A DNA stretch of 31,553 bases from CAZGTQ01 sp964528575 (GCA_964528575.1 CAZGTQ010000269.1:1-31553), one strand, 5' to 3'; counted from the first letter of the stretch, positions 1 through 7,687 are shown. Notes: generated from the sequence alone by a model not told the origin. A program made the numbers and translations.

Positions 1-69
1 TGCGGCACCTGGCACCTCCCTGTCGCTGAACGACAACAAGGTGTGCGACACCGTATCGCCGTATCGAGC

Positions 70-990
70 TCAGCCGGTCGCGAGCTCGTCCAGGAGCGCG
101 TCCATCGAGACGCGCGGCCGCCAGCCGAGCGCGACGAGCCGCGCGGGGTCGCCGGCGATCTCCTCGGGCTCGCCCGGGCGGAGGCGCGACGGATCGGTGC
201 GCGATCCGGCCGCCGCGCCGAGCCGCTGCTGTAGGCCGCGCAGCACGTCGCCGATCGCGACCGTCTCGCCGCGGCAGACGTTGTACGCCGTGCCGCTCGC
301 GCCGCGCGCGAGGAGCAGCTCGTACGCGTCGAGCACGTCGTCGACGTGCAGGAAGTCGCGCCGCGGAAAGAGGTTGCCCGTGCGGGGCGGCTCGCCCGCG
401 GCGAGCGCGCGGCGGATCTCGGCGGCGAACGACGGCAGCACGTAGCGCGGCTCCTGGCCGGCGCCGCCGTGGTTGAACGGACGCGCGACGACGACGTGGA
501 CGCGGTCCCCCAGCGCGCGTGCGACGCCTTCCGCCGCGCGCTTCGAGCGCCCGTACTCCGTCTCGGGCGCGAGCGGAGCGTCCTCGGCGAGCGGCGCGCC
601 GCGCGGCCGCCCGTACACGGCCGCGGTGCTGACGACGAGCGCGCGCGGCCGCCGCCCGCGCTGCGGCGCCGCCGCGAGCGCGCCGAGCACCGCCGCGGTC
701 CCGCCGACCTGGACGCGGAACGCGGCGGCCGGATCCGCGGCGCAGTCGCCCGGGTGCGCGAGCGCGGCGAGGTGCACCGCGGCGTCGGGCCGCAGCGCGC
801 CGATCGCGCGGACGGCCGCGCGCACGTCGCCGAGGTCGACCGAGACGTGCTCCACGCCCGCGGGCAACGCCGCCGGCCGCCGGCGCGAGAGCGCGATCGG
901 CACGACGTCCGCGCGCGCCGCGAGCCGCGCGACGAGGCGCCCGCCGACGAAGCCGGACGCGCCGGTGACCAGGACGCGCTGCTGCGCCAC
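70..990 (-). CDS. rmd: GDP-6-deoxy-D-mannose reductase-like NAD-dependent epimerase/reductase
   Basis: A 306-residue short-chain dehydrogenase/reductase. The Rossmann motif is near the start (G10, G13, G16) and the catalytic set is S121/T122 with Y146-x3-K150. Later blocks (RPFNHGGAGQ; a GNL...RDFLHVDDV stretch; DPSRLRPGE) resemble Rmd, which reduces the 4-keto intermediate made by GMD to GDP-D-rhamnose, better than GDP-fucose synthase. The product assignment rests on those blocks plus the gmd gene directly upstream. I chose the GTG at 990, 5 bases after the gmd stop and just before the Rossmann strand; the open frame continues upstream only as an overlap with gmd. The enzyme should be cytoplasmic. 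A general UDP/GDP-sugar epimerase is the alternative. The 69 bases beyond its stop hold no gene I can support. Confidence 0.8.
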   Translation of the reverse strand: MAQQRVLVTGASGFVGGRLVARLAARADVVPIALSRRRPAALPAGVEHVSVDLGDVRAAVRAIGALRPDAAVHLAALAHPGDCAADPAAAFRVQVGGTAAVLGALAAAPQRGRRPRALVVSTAAVYGRPRGAPLAEDAPLAPETEYGRSKRAAEGVARALGDRVHVVVARPFNHGGAGQEPRYVLPSFAAEIRRALAAGEPPRTGNLFPRRDFLHVDDVLDAYELLLARGASGTAYNVCRGETVAIGDVLRGLQQRLGAAAGSRTDPSRLRPGEPEEIAGDPARLVALGWRPRVSMDALLDELATG

Positions 991-995
991 GCCGC

Positions 996-1991
996 TCAGC
1001 GCGCGCGCGCCTCGAGCAGGGCGCGGTCGGCGTCGACCATGCGCCGGATCAGCCCCTCGAAGCGCACCTCGGGCTCCCAGCCGAGCTTCGCGCGCGCCTT
1101 GGACGCGTCGCCGATCAGGAGGTCGACCTCCGCCGGCCGCAGGAAGCGGTCGTCGACGACGACGTGCGCGCGCCAGTCGAGCCCGACATGCCCGAACGCG
1201 ACCTCGCAGCAGTCCTGGACGGTGTGCGTCTCCCCCGTCGCGATCACGAAGTCGTCGGGCTCGTCCTGTTGGAGCATGAGCCACATCGCGCGCACGTAGT
1301 CGCCCGCGAAGCCCCAGTCGCGCCGCGCCTCGAGGTTGCCGAGCCGCACCTCCCTGCGCAGGCCGCGCGCGATCTCGGCGGCCGCGCTCGTGATCTTGCG
1401 CGTGACGAACTCCTTGCCGCGCCGCTCGCTCTCGTGGTTGAACAGGATGCCGCAGCACGCGAACAGGTCGTACGACTCGCGGTAGTTCACCGTGATGAAG
1501 TGCGCGTAGCACTTCGCGACGCCGTAGGGGCTGCGCGGGTGGAACGGCGTCGTCTCGCGCTGCGGCGTCTCGCGCACCTGGCCGAACATCTCGGAGCTCG
1601 ACGCCTGGTAGAAGCGCGCCTCGGGGCACACCTGGCGGACCGACTCGAGCAGCCGCGTCACGCCGACGCCGGTGAACTCGGCGGTGAGCACGGGCTCCTG
1701 CCACGACGTCGGCACGAACGACTGCGCGCCGAGGTTGTAGATCTCGTGCGGCCGCGCGTCCTGGAGCGCACGGACGAGGCTCGCCTGGTCGAGCAGGTCG
1801 GCGTGCAGCAGGTGCACCCGCTCGCGGATCGCCTCGATGCGGTCGAAGCGCTCGGTGCTCGAGCGACGCACGATGCCGTAGACCTCGTACCCACGCTCGA
1901 GCAGGAACTCGGCGAGGTAGCTGCCGTCCTGGCCCGTGATCCCGGTGACGAGCGCGCGGCGCGGCCCGCTCTGGCTCTGGTTTGCGTTCAA
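996..1991 (-). CDS. gmd: GDP-mannose 4,6-dehydratase
   Basis: Converts GDP-D-mannose to GDP-4-keto-6-deoxy-D-mannose, the precursor of GDP-rhamnose, GDP-fucose and related sugars, in the cytoplasm. The protein is 331 residues, within the family's usual range. Visible are the NADP-binding glycines G17, G20 and G23 in TGITGQDGSY, the active-site run SSSEMFG (S132, E134), Y156-x3-K160, and the family blocks FNHESERRG and RRDWGFAGDYV. There is no suitable ATG. The TTG at 1991 is the best start, 25 bases after the uppP stop, but it has no clear Shine-Dalgarno sequence, so the exact N-terminus is uncertain by several residues. It lies 5 bases upstream of the reductase gene and probably shares its transcript. 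Family assignment is very secure. Confidence 0.93.
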   Translation of the reverse strand: MNANQSQSGPRRALVTGITGQDGSYLAEFLLERGYEVYGIVRRSSTERFDRIEAIRERVHLLHADLLDQASLVRALQDARPHEIYNLGAQSFVPTSWQEPVLTAEFTGVGVTRLLESVRQVCPEARFYQASSSEMFGQVRETPQRETTPFHPRSPYGVAKCYAHFITVNYRESYDLFACCGILFNHESERRGKEFVTRKITSAAAEIARGLRREVRLGNLEARRDWGFAGDYVRAMWLMLQQDEPDDFVIATGETHTVQDCCEVAFGHVGLDWRAHVVVDDRFLRPAEVDLLIGDASKARAKLGWEPEVRFEGLIRRMVDADRALLEARAR

Positions 1992-2016
1992 GACGCGCGC
2001 CAGGATGACGCGGCCG

Positions 2017-2841
2017 TCAAACGAAGGCCAGCACGCCGAGGCCGAGCACCGCGCAATAGGCGCCGAACCAGGCGAACGCGCCGCGGTCGAGGAACGCGAG
2101 CAGCGCGCGCAGCGCGCCCCAGCCGACGAAGCCGGCGAACAGCACCGCCCACGTGAGCAGCGCCGCGCCGGGCCGCTCGAACGCCGCGCCGTCCGCGCCG
2201 TCCGCTGGGTCCGCGCTGCCGAACAGGTCGGGCAGCGCGAGCAGCGACGCGCCGAGGATCGCAGGGATCGAGAGCAGGAACGAGAAGCGCGCGGCGTGGT
2301 CGGGCCGCAACCCGCACAGGAGGCCCGCGCTGATCGTCGTGCCCGAGCGCGAGACGCCCGGCAGGATCGCGACCGCCTGAGCACAGCCGACGAGCAGCGC
2401 GATGCGCCAGCCGAGCGGCCGCTCGGCGCCGAGTCCCGCGCGCCGCGTCCGGCGCCGGCCCTGGTCGCCGACGAAGAGGATGACCGCGGTCGCGATCAGC
2501 CCCCACGCGGCGACGTGGGCGCTCGCGAACGCGCTCTCCACCGCGTCCCTCAACGTCAGCCCGACGAGCGCGACCGGCACGCTCGCGAGCGCGAGCAGCC
2601 CGACCTCGCGCAACTCGCCGCTCAGCGCCTGGCGCACGAGGCGCCACAGCGAGCGGCGGTAGATCAGGAGCACCGCGAGCAGCGTGCCGACGTGCAGCGC
2701 GACGTCGATCGACAGCGGCGTGCGCTCGAACGACAGCGCGCGCTGCGCGAGCACGAGGTGGCCCGACGAGCTGACCGGTAGGAACTCCGTCAGCCCCTGG
2801 ATCAGCGCGAGCAGCGAGAGCTCTTCGAAGCCGGCGCTCAA
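2017..2841 (-). CDS. uppP: Undecaprenyl-diphosphate phosphatase (UppP/BacA family)
   Basis: A 274-residue multi-pass membrane enzyme that dephosphorylates undecaprenyl diphosphate, recycling the lipid carrier for peptidoglycan and polysaccharide export. Both signature motifs are present: QGLTEFLPVSSSGH (residues 15-28; E19 is kept, and the first acidic position is Q) and PGVSRSG with the catalytic arginine R165. Hydrophobic segments run through the whole protein, and the length is typical. The TTG start at 2841 overlaps the stop of the alanine dehydrogenase gene (TTGA), which indicates translational coupling; no better start exists in frame. A disordered GADGA-rich loop interrupts the C-terminal half. 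Its place next to gmd and rmd suggests a role in glycan lipid-carrier turnover, possibly as well as the housekeeping role. Confidence 0.95.
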   Translation of the reverse strand: MSAGFEELSLLALIQGLTEFLPVSSSGHLVLAQRALSFERTPLSIDVALHVGTLLAVLLIYRRSLWRLVRQALSGELREVGLLALASVPVALVGLTLRDAVESAFASAHVAAWGLIATAVILFVGDQGRRRTRRAGLGAERPLGWRIALLVGCAQAVAILPGVSRSGTTISAGLLCGLRPDHAARFSFLLSIPAILGASLLALPDLFGSADPADGADGAAFERPGAALLTWAVLFAGFVGWGALRALLAFLDRGAFAWFGAYCAVLGLGVLAFV

Positions 2842-3959
2842 CTCGTGACGCGCACCGCGTCGAGCGGCTCGCGGTGCGGCAGGCCGAACGCCTCGGCGAC
2901 GGCCTGGTGAGTGATCTCGCCGCACGCGACGTTGCACGCGGTCGCGAGCGGGACGCTGTCGCTCACGCTCTGCACCGGGCCCATGCGCGCGAGCTCGAGC
3001 GTCCAGCGCAGCGTCGCGTTCGTCAACGCGACGGTGCTCGTGCGCGGCACCGCGCCGGGCATGTTCGCGACGCAGTAGTGCGTGACGCCGTCGACGACGA
3101 AGGTCGGCTCGGCGTGCGTCGTCGGGCGGCACGTCTCGACGCAGCCGCCCTGGTCGACGGCGACGTCGACGATGACGCTGCCCGGCCGCATCAGCGCGAG
3201 ATCCTCGCGGCGCACGAGCTTGGGCGCGGCGGCGCCCGTGACGAGCACGGCCCCGACGACGAGGTCAGCGCGCTCGAGGTGCTCGCGGATCGTGAACGGC
3301 GTCGAGTAGATCGTGCGGCAGTTCGCCGGCATCATCTCGTCGAGGTAGCGCAGCCGGTCGAGGTTCGTGTCCATGATCGTGACCTCGGCGCCCAGGCCGC
3401 AGGCCATGCGCGCGGCGTTCGTCCCGACGACGCCCCCGCCGAGCACGAGCACCTTGGCCGCCTTGCAGCCGGGGACGCCGCCGAGCAGGATCCCCGAGCC
3501 GCCGTGGAAGCGCTCCAGCAGCCGCGCTCCCTCCTGGATCGCCATCCGGCCGGCGACCTCGCTCATCGGCGTGAGCAGCGGCAGGTGGCCGTTCACCTCG
3601 AGCGTCTCGTACGCGAAGCAGAAGGCCCCGCTCGCACGCAGCGCCAGCGTCAGCTCCCGGGACGCCGCCAGGTGCAGGTACGTGAAGAGCGCCTGCCCCG
3701 AGCGCAACAGCGGCCACTCCGCCGCCAGCGGCTCCTTGACCTTGACGATCAGATCCGCATCCCCGAAGACCGCCTCGGCGTCCGGCACGATCCGTGCCCC
3801 GGCCCGCTCGTAGTCCTCGTCCACGAAGCCGCTGGCGACGCCGGCGCTGCGCTGGACGGCGACCTGGTGGCCGGCGACGACGAGCCGGTCCGCGCCCGCG
3901 GGCGTGAGCGCGACGCGGTTCTCCTGGGGTTTGATCTCGGTCGGGACGCCGATCTTCAC
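2838..3959 (-). CDS. ald: Alanine dehydrogenase
   Basis: NAD-dependent enzyme interconverting L-alanine and pyruvate plus ammonia, in the cytoplasm. The 373 residues match the family's normal length. Conserved residues are R15, K75 and H96 (in FTYLHLA), the NAD-binding glycine run around GGGVVGTNAARMACGLG, and the C-terminal signature PGSVIVDVAVDQGG with CVANMPGAVPRTST. The GTG at 3959 is chosen because it sits 5 bases after a strong GGAGG and puts the canonical KIGVPTEIK at the N-terminus; an upstream in-frame extension does not resemble the family. Its stop overlaps the uppP start, so it leads a four-gene minus-strand set. Why alanine metabolism is coupled to lipid-carrier recycling is not evident, although alanine is a peptidoglycan precursor. 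Confidence 0.96.
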   Translation of the reverse strand: MKIGVPTEIKPQENRVALTPAGADRLVVAGHQVAVQRSAGVASGFVDEDYERAGARIVPDAEAVFGDADLIVKVKEPLAAEWPLLRSGQALFTYLHLAASRELTLALRASGAFCFAYETLEVNGHLPLLTPMSEVAGRMAIQEGARLLERFHGGSGILLGGVPGCKAAKVLVLGGGVVGTNAARMACGLGAEVTIMDTNLDRLRYLDEMMPANCRTIYSTPFTIREHLERADLVVGAVLVTGAAAPKLVRREDLALMRPGSVIVDVAVDQGGCVETCRPTTHAEPTFVVDGVTHYCVANMPGAVPRTSTVALTNATLRWTLELARMGPVQSVSDSVPLATACNVACGEITHQAVAEAFGLPHREPLDAVRVTS

Positions 3960-4069
3960 GCAATCCTCCGGGGGGTGTCCGTGCGGGAGCCCCCGCGCCG
4001 GGCACGGGGACCGGGGGATCATAGCGAGCGCAGGCCGCCACGACCTCGCCCAGCGCGGCCGGCAGGGGC

Positions 4070-4098
4070 TTGAGCGCCGTCGCCGGTTCGTCTAGCTT
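4070..4098 (+). promoter_or_regulatory. Candidate sigma-70-type promoter of tRNA-Val
   Basis: TTGAGC at 4070-4075 and TAGCTT at 4093-4098 are separated by 17 bases. The -35 matches four consensus bases and the -10 keeps the three most conserved positions. A start a few bases beyond the -10 would fall about 12 bases ahead of the tRNA. Inferred from sequence only. Confidence 0.45.
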
Positions 4099-4103
4099 CT
4101 CGG

Positions 4104-4119
4104 CCGGTCGAGAGACCGG
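4104..4119 (+). other. Hairpin with GNRA-type tetraloop in the tRNA 5' leader
   Basis: CCGGTC (4104-4109) and GACCGG (4114-4119) form a perfect 6 bp stem closing the tetraloop GAGA. The 3' arm includes the first two bases of the tRNA acceptor stem, so this fold competes with the mature 5' end. It could influence leader processing by RNase P, or be fortuitous in GC-rich DNA. Confidence 0.4.
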
Positions 4120-4194
4120 GCCATTAGCTCAGTTGGTTAGAGCGCTACGTTGACATCGTAGAGGTCGGAGGTTCGAGTCCCCCATGGCCCACCA
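4118..4194 (+). tRNA. tRNA-Val(GAC)
   Basis: A full 77-base cloverleaf. The acceptor stem is GGGCCAT/ATGGCCC with discriminator A and an encoded CCA (4192-4194). The D stem is GCTC/GAGC. The anticodon stem CTACG/CGTAG holds the loop TTGACAT, which gives anticodon GAC (valine codons GUC/GUU). The T arm is GGAGG-TTCGAGT-CCCCC, which leaves an A-C mismatch in the middle of the T stem. Variable loop AGGTC is of normal size. Confidence 0.95.
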
Positions 4195-4224
4195 GACCGG
4201 CCCACCAGACCGGCTGCCAGACCG
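4188..4224 (+). repeat. Tandem repeat of the tRNA 3' tail
   Basis: The 13-mer CCCACCAGACCGG, which contains the tRNA's terminal bases and CCA, occurs at 4188-4200 and again directly at 4201-4213. A third copy of the core CCAGACCG follows at 4217-4224. Core starts are 4192, 4205 and 4217. Such tail duplications can come from slippage or be remnants of integration at a tRNA 3' end, but I see no integrase here. Confidence 0.8.
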
Positions 4225-4242
4225 CGCTCACGCGGCGCGGTC
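4220..4242 (+). terminator. Terminator-like stem downstream of tRNA-Val
   Basis: GACCGCGC (4220-4227) and GCGCGGTC (4235-4242) form a perfect 8 bp stem around a 7-base loop. No T-run follows, so intrinsic termination is not certain; a processing or attenuation role is possible. Confidence 0.4.
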
Positions 4243-4308
4243 GGGTCCGTATCCCCGGCGGCAGGCTGAGGCGCGCTCCCCGCGCCGCTGAAACCGGAGG
4301 AACCGGCC

Positions 4309-5673
4309 ATGATCGTCTCGCTCTCGTCCGGAGCATCCGCAGCGTTCGCGGCGCTCGCAGCGCTCGCGCTCCCCGCGGCGGCGCTGCAGGGGCCCGACAC
4401 GGGCAACAGCGGCCTCGAGAACCGCATCACGCCCGAGGTCCGGGTGGTGCAGAGCGCGGCGCCGAGCGTCGTCTACATCGAGACGAACGTGCCCGGGCTC
4501 GGCTACGACTGGCTCGGCCGGTCGCGCCGCGTCGAGAGCATGTCGAGCGGCTCCGGCGTCCTGATCCAGGACGAGGGCTACATCGTCACGAACTACCACG
4601 TCGTGCGCAATGCGAGCCGAATCACGGTGCGTTTCGATCCCTCGTACGACGACAAGCCGTACGAGGCGAAGCTGCTGTCGTTCGTCGAGGCGGAGGATCT
4701 CGCTCTCCTGCGCATCGTCGACGCGGACAAGCGCTTCCCGACGGTGCAGCTCGGCACGAGCTCGGACCTGATGGTCGGCGAGCGCGTCCTCGCGATCGGC
4801 AACCCCTACGGGCAGACGTTCACGGTGAGCGCCGGGATCATCTCGGGACTCCACCGCAACATCGACGCCGCGGGCGGCTCGATCCCGCTGCGCTTCAAGA
4901 ACCTGATCCAGACCGACGCGTCGATCAACCCGGGCAACTCCGGCGGGCCGCTGCTCAACATCAACGGCGAGCTGATCGGCATCAACACGGCGGTCAACAT
5001 GTCGGCGGAGAACATCGGCTTCGCGATCCCGGTCGACCGCGTGTGGCAAGTGCTCCAGGACCAGCTCCTCTCGCGCGCGCAGTGGAACTCGTGGCTCGGC
5101 TTCGAGCTCGACGAGCAGGACTTCCTCATCTCGAAGGTGGTCGCGGGCGGCCCCGCCGATCTCGCCGGACTGCAGGTCGGCGACCGCCTCGTCGAGCTCT
5201 CCGGCACGCCGCTGCAGGACGCCGAGGACTACCGCTTCTCGCGCCTCGCGGTGCAGCCGCACGAGAGCACGCAGTTCATCGTCGAGCGCGCGCGCTCGCG
5301 CGTGCCGATCACGTTGTCGGGCTGGGACCGCGCGAACGGGATCCTGTACGAGCGGCTCGGTCTGACGCTCAAGTCGGTCACGTTCGGCCGCTTGCGGCCG
5401 GTGCGGCTCGTGCAGGTCGAGAGCGTGCGCGAGGGCGGCCCCGCGGCGCGCATCGGCATCCAGCCCAACGACGTGCTCGAGGCCGCCAAGGCCGAGAACG
5501 GCGCGCGCGCGCAGCTCCTCGCGGATCCCGGGCACCTCGCTCTGCTCGCCGTCGGCCTGGAGAAGGGCAACACGATCCAGATCGACATCTGGCGCGACGA
5601 CAACGGCGACGGTCGCTTCGAGCGCAACGAGCAGGTCAGCGAGTTGTACAAGGGCACGCTGACGCTCGAGTAG
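4309..5673 (+). CDS. HtrA/DegP-type secreted serine protease with PDZ domains
   Basis: A 454-residue envelope quality-control protease of the S1C type. The N-terminal 25 or so residues are a hydrophobic signal peptide ending in PAAALQ. The protease domain has H97 (TNYHVV), D130 (AEDLALLRI) and S211 (INPGNSGGPLL), an intact triad. One PDZ domain spans about residues 253-335, and a second, less conserved PDZ-like region about 345-418. The tail carries a 12-residue loop (430-441, DDNGDGRFERNE) that fits the EF-hand consensus at positions 1, 3, 5, 6, 8 and 12, suggesting calcium binding. The ATG at 4309 has GGAGG 8 bases upstream. It is the only gene between the tRNA and the convergent GT-C gene, and is probably transcribed alone. 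The family call is secure; substrates are unknown. Confidence 0.93.
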   Translation: MIVSLSSGASAAFAALAALALPAAALQGPDTGNSGLENRITPEVRVVQSAAPSVVYIETNVPGLGYDWLGRSRRVESMSSGSGVLIQDEGYIVTNYHVVRNASRITVRFDPSYDDKPYEAKLLSFVEAEDLALLRIVDADKRFPTVQLGTSSDLMVGERVLAIGNPYGQTFTVSAGIISGLHRNIDAAGGSIPLRFKNLIQTDASINPGNSGGPLLNINGELIGINTAVNMSAENIGFAIPVDRVWQVLQDQLLSRAQWNSWLGFELDEQDFLISKVVAGGPADLAGLQVGDRLVELSGTPLQDAEDYRFSRLAVQPHESTQFIVERARSRVPITLSGWDRANGILYERLGLTLKSVTFGRLRPVRLVQVESVREGGPAARIGIQPNDVLEAAKAENGARAQLLADPGHLALLAVGLEKGNTIQIDIWRDDNGDGRFERNEQVSELYKGTLTLE

Positions 5674-5696
5674 CGCTCGCTACTGCGTACGCCGCT

Positions 5697-7481
5697 TCAC
5701 TTCGGGTAGACGAGGTCCGACAGCCCGCTCTCCCACGTGAGCGGGATCCACGGGCTCGCGGCCGCCGCCACGCGTCCGTCGGCGGCCGGGATGCGCAGCT
5801 CGAGGCGCGCCTCGGTCGCCCCGAAGTCGTCGGCGATCACGAGCGCCTCGTAGAGCGGCGCGCCGCGCGCGAGCAGCACGTCGCGCAGCGCGATCACGAC
5901 GCGCTCGCCCGCGGGCAGCGTGCCGAGCCCCGCGACGTCGTAGCCGAGGTCGGTGTAGACGATCGCCTCGAGCGGCGCGGGCGCGACGAGCGGGCCGAGC
6001 TCGATCGCGGGCGCGCCGGGGGCGTCGTCGCCGAAGACGCGCGCGTCGACGCGCAGCGCGCTCGCCGGCGCGCCCTCGTCGAGCAACGCGACCGCGAGCG
6101 CGGCGGGCGCACGCCGCGTCGGATCGAGCACGAGCGGACCGAGGCGCGCGCCCGCGTGGTCGCGCTCGGGATACGGCGGGCCGAACAGCGGCCGATCGGT
6201 CCACACCGGCCGCGGCGCGAGCTCGAACGGCGGCCGGAAGCGGTCGGGTCCGCCCCACGCGAGCACGTGCGCGCCGTCGCGCGCGGCGGGGAACGCGACG
6301 AGCACGGGCTCGTCGCTCGGCGCGACATCGGCGAGCGCGGCGCGCACGTCGCGCTCGACCGACTCGGCGAGCTCGGCCGCGCGGGTCCAGGCGTGCACGT
6401 CGGCGAGCACGTCCTTCGCGCGGAACGCGGCGACCGCCCAGAGCAGCGCGAAGACGACGCCTGCCAACGGCACGCCGAACGCGAGCACGGGCCGCGCGGG
6501 CCGGCGGCCCGCGCACGCGCCGAGCGCGAGCACGAGGCACAGATCGGCGAGCAGGATCGTGCGCAGGTGCTCGTCGGCGGCCCGGACGTCGGCGAGCGGC
6601 AAGGCGGCGACGACGGCCGCCAGCGCCGCGCCGAGCGCGACGCGCAAGCGCAGCGTCTTCGCGACCGCAGCGCACGGGACGACGAGCGCGAGGACGAGGA
6701 GCGACCACCGCACCGCGTGGGCCCACCCGTCGATCGCCTCGCTCAGCGGCACGCCGGCGCTCGGATAGCCGCCGCGCCACACGCCGATCGCGAGCCGGCG
6801 CCAGACGAAGCAGAGCGCGACCGCGGCGAGCACGGGCCACGTCGCACGGACGATCGCCCGCGGCCCGTCGGCGCGCGCCCAGGCGAACAGGACGACCAGC
6901 GCGGGCAGCACGAACGCGATCTCCTTCGACGCGCACGCGAGCGCCGCGACGAGCGCCGACGCCGCGCGCCGGCCGTCGAGCGCCAGCACGAGCGCGCCGA
7001 GGACGAGCGGGATCGTGAGCGAGTCGACCCGCCCGACGATCCAGACCACCGTGCCGCCCTGGTGTGGGAAGAGCGCCGCGAGGATGCCCGCTGCGAGCGC
7101 GCCCCCGAGCGCGAGGCCCAGCCGGAGGCCCAGCGCGAGGACGAGCAGCGCGGACGCGACGTGTCCGGCGAGGTTGAACAGCCGCAGCGGCACGGGCGCG
7201 ATGCCGGTCGTGCGCTCCTGGAGCGCCAGCGAGGTCGTCACGAGCGGGCGCCAGAACCGCACCGTGCGCAGGTCGTACTGCGACGTCGTCCAGTCGGCGA
7301 ACGGCCCATGGGCGTGGACCCAGGCCAGCGCGGCCGTGTCGTCCGAGACGAGCCCCGCGCCGAGCGAGGGCAGCGTCGGGAGCACGGCGAACAGGGCGAC
7401 GACGACCGCGGCCCAGCGCGCCCGCCGCGCCCGGGCGGGGCCGCCCGCGCTCGGCTCGCCGACCTCCGCTCGCTCCGCCAC
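5697..7481 (-). CDS. Multi-pass GT-C fold glycosyltransferase, TMTC-like
   Basis: A 594-residue integral membrane protein with about ten or more hydrophobic segments in residues 20-350 and a soluble C-terminal region. Features seen in the PMT/TMTC-type GT-C superfamily are an acidic pair in the first outer loop (GLVSDDTAALAWV), a WIVGRVDSL block that resembles the WxxGRxD motif, and a following ASKEIAFVLPALVVLF block. Such enzymes use polyprenyl-phosphate sugars to glycosylate proteins or glycans outside the cytoplasmic membrane. The C-terminal 230 residues look like a beta-rich extracytoplasmic domain I do not recognise. The start is the GTG at 7481; there is no good Shine-Dalgarno sequence. 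It is convergent with the protease gene (23 bases apart) and divergent from the carbamoyltransferase genes. Substrate and linkage cannot be read from sequence. Confidence 0.72.
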   Translation of the reverse strand: MAERAEVGEPSAGGPARARRARWAAVVVALFAVLPTLPSLGAGLVSDDTAALAWVHAHGPFADWTTSQYDLRTVRFWRPLVTTSLALQERTTGIAPVPLRLFNLAGHVASALLVLALGLRLGLALGGALAAGILAALFPHQGGTVVWIVGRVDSLTIPLVLGALVLALDGRRAASALVAALACASKEIAFVLPALVVLFAWARADGPRAIVRATWPVLAAVALCFVWRRLAIGVWRGGYPSAGVPLSEAIDGWAHAVRWSLLVLALVVPCAAVAKTLRLRVALGAALAAVVAALPLADVRAADEHLRTILLADLCLVLALGACAGRRPARPVLAFGVPLAGVVFALLWAVAAFRAKDVLADVHAWTRAAELAESVERDVRAALADVAPSDEPVLVAFPAARDGAHVLAWGGPDRFRPPFELAPRPVWTDRPLFGPPYPERDHAGARLGPLVLDPTRRAPAALAVALLDEGAPASALRVDARVFGDDAPGAPAIELGPLVAPAPLEAIVYTDLGYDVAGLGTLPAGERVVIALRDVLLARGAPLYEALVIADDFGATEARLELRIPAADGRVAAAASPWIPLTWESGLSDLVYPK

Positions 7482-7522
7482 GGGGCGCAGCGTAGCGAGC
7501 GGGTCCGCGAAGACCTACGCGC

Positions 7523-7540
7523 CGCGCGCCGCGGCGCGCG
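7523..7540. other. 18-base perfect palindrome
   Basis: CGCGCGCCG followed by CGGCGCGCG. It sits about 40 bases upstream of the GT-C gene start. It could be an operator or a GC-rich stem; no T-run flanks it. Palindromes of G/C only are easily formed by chance in this DNA. Confidence 0.35.
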
Positions 7541-7545
7541 CTCCG

Positions 7546-7652
7546 CCACGTCTCCCCGAGTCACGTCTTCCTGAGCCCACGTCTTCCCGTCCGCACCTTC
7601 CCGTCCACGCCTCCCCGACTGCGCGGCTTCCCGACCGTCCGTCTCCGCCGTC
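7546..7652 (+). repeat. Array of about seven degenerate 14-16 base direct repeats
   Basis: Successive units begin near 7546, 7562, 7577, 7593, 7607, 7621 and 7637 and share the core CGTCTYCCCGA. The best units are CCACGTCTCCCCGAGT, CACGTCTTCCTGAGC and CCACGTCTTCCCGTCC. The later units decay. One strand is strongly pyrimidine-rich. The spacing is too short and the units too varied for CRISPR. It may be a multi-site binding region upstream of the carbamoyltransferase genes, or a decayed microsatellite. Confidence 0.6.
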
Positions 7653-7681
7653 TCGCCGCGCTCCGGGCCGCGCGGAGCGGC

Positions 7682-7687
7682 TATACT
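7682..7687 (+). promoter_or_regulatory. Candidate -10 box for the 7806-11676 genes
   Basis: TATACT stands out in the GC-rich background and matches five of six -10 consensus bases. No TTGACA-like element lies 16-18 bases upstream, so an activator or extended contacts would be needed. It is 118 bases ahead of the first gene's ATG. Confidence 0.35.

Noticed and set aside
991..1704. A longer 544-residue form of the Rmd-like reductase
   Set aside because: The extra 238 residues are the gmd gene in another frame; the Rossmann motif begins right after GTG 990.
4188..4224. Integrative element attachment site
   Set aside because: Only a short tandem repeat of the tRNA tail is present; no integrase or distant second copy is visible in the window.
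5674..5696. Terminator between the protease and GT-C genes
   Set aside because: The 23 bases contain no stable stem or T-run.
5043..7574. An 843-codon open frame on the plus strand opposite the GT-C gene
   Set aside because: Its product is Arg/Glu/Ala-rich without any domain; it is the reverse shadow of real coding sequence in GC-rich DNA.
7546..7652. CRISPR array
   Set aside because: Units are 14-16 bases, degenerate and without unique spacers, and no cas gene is nearby.
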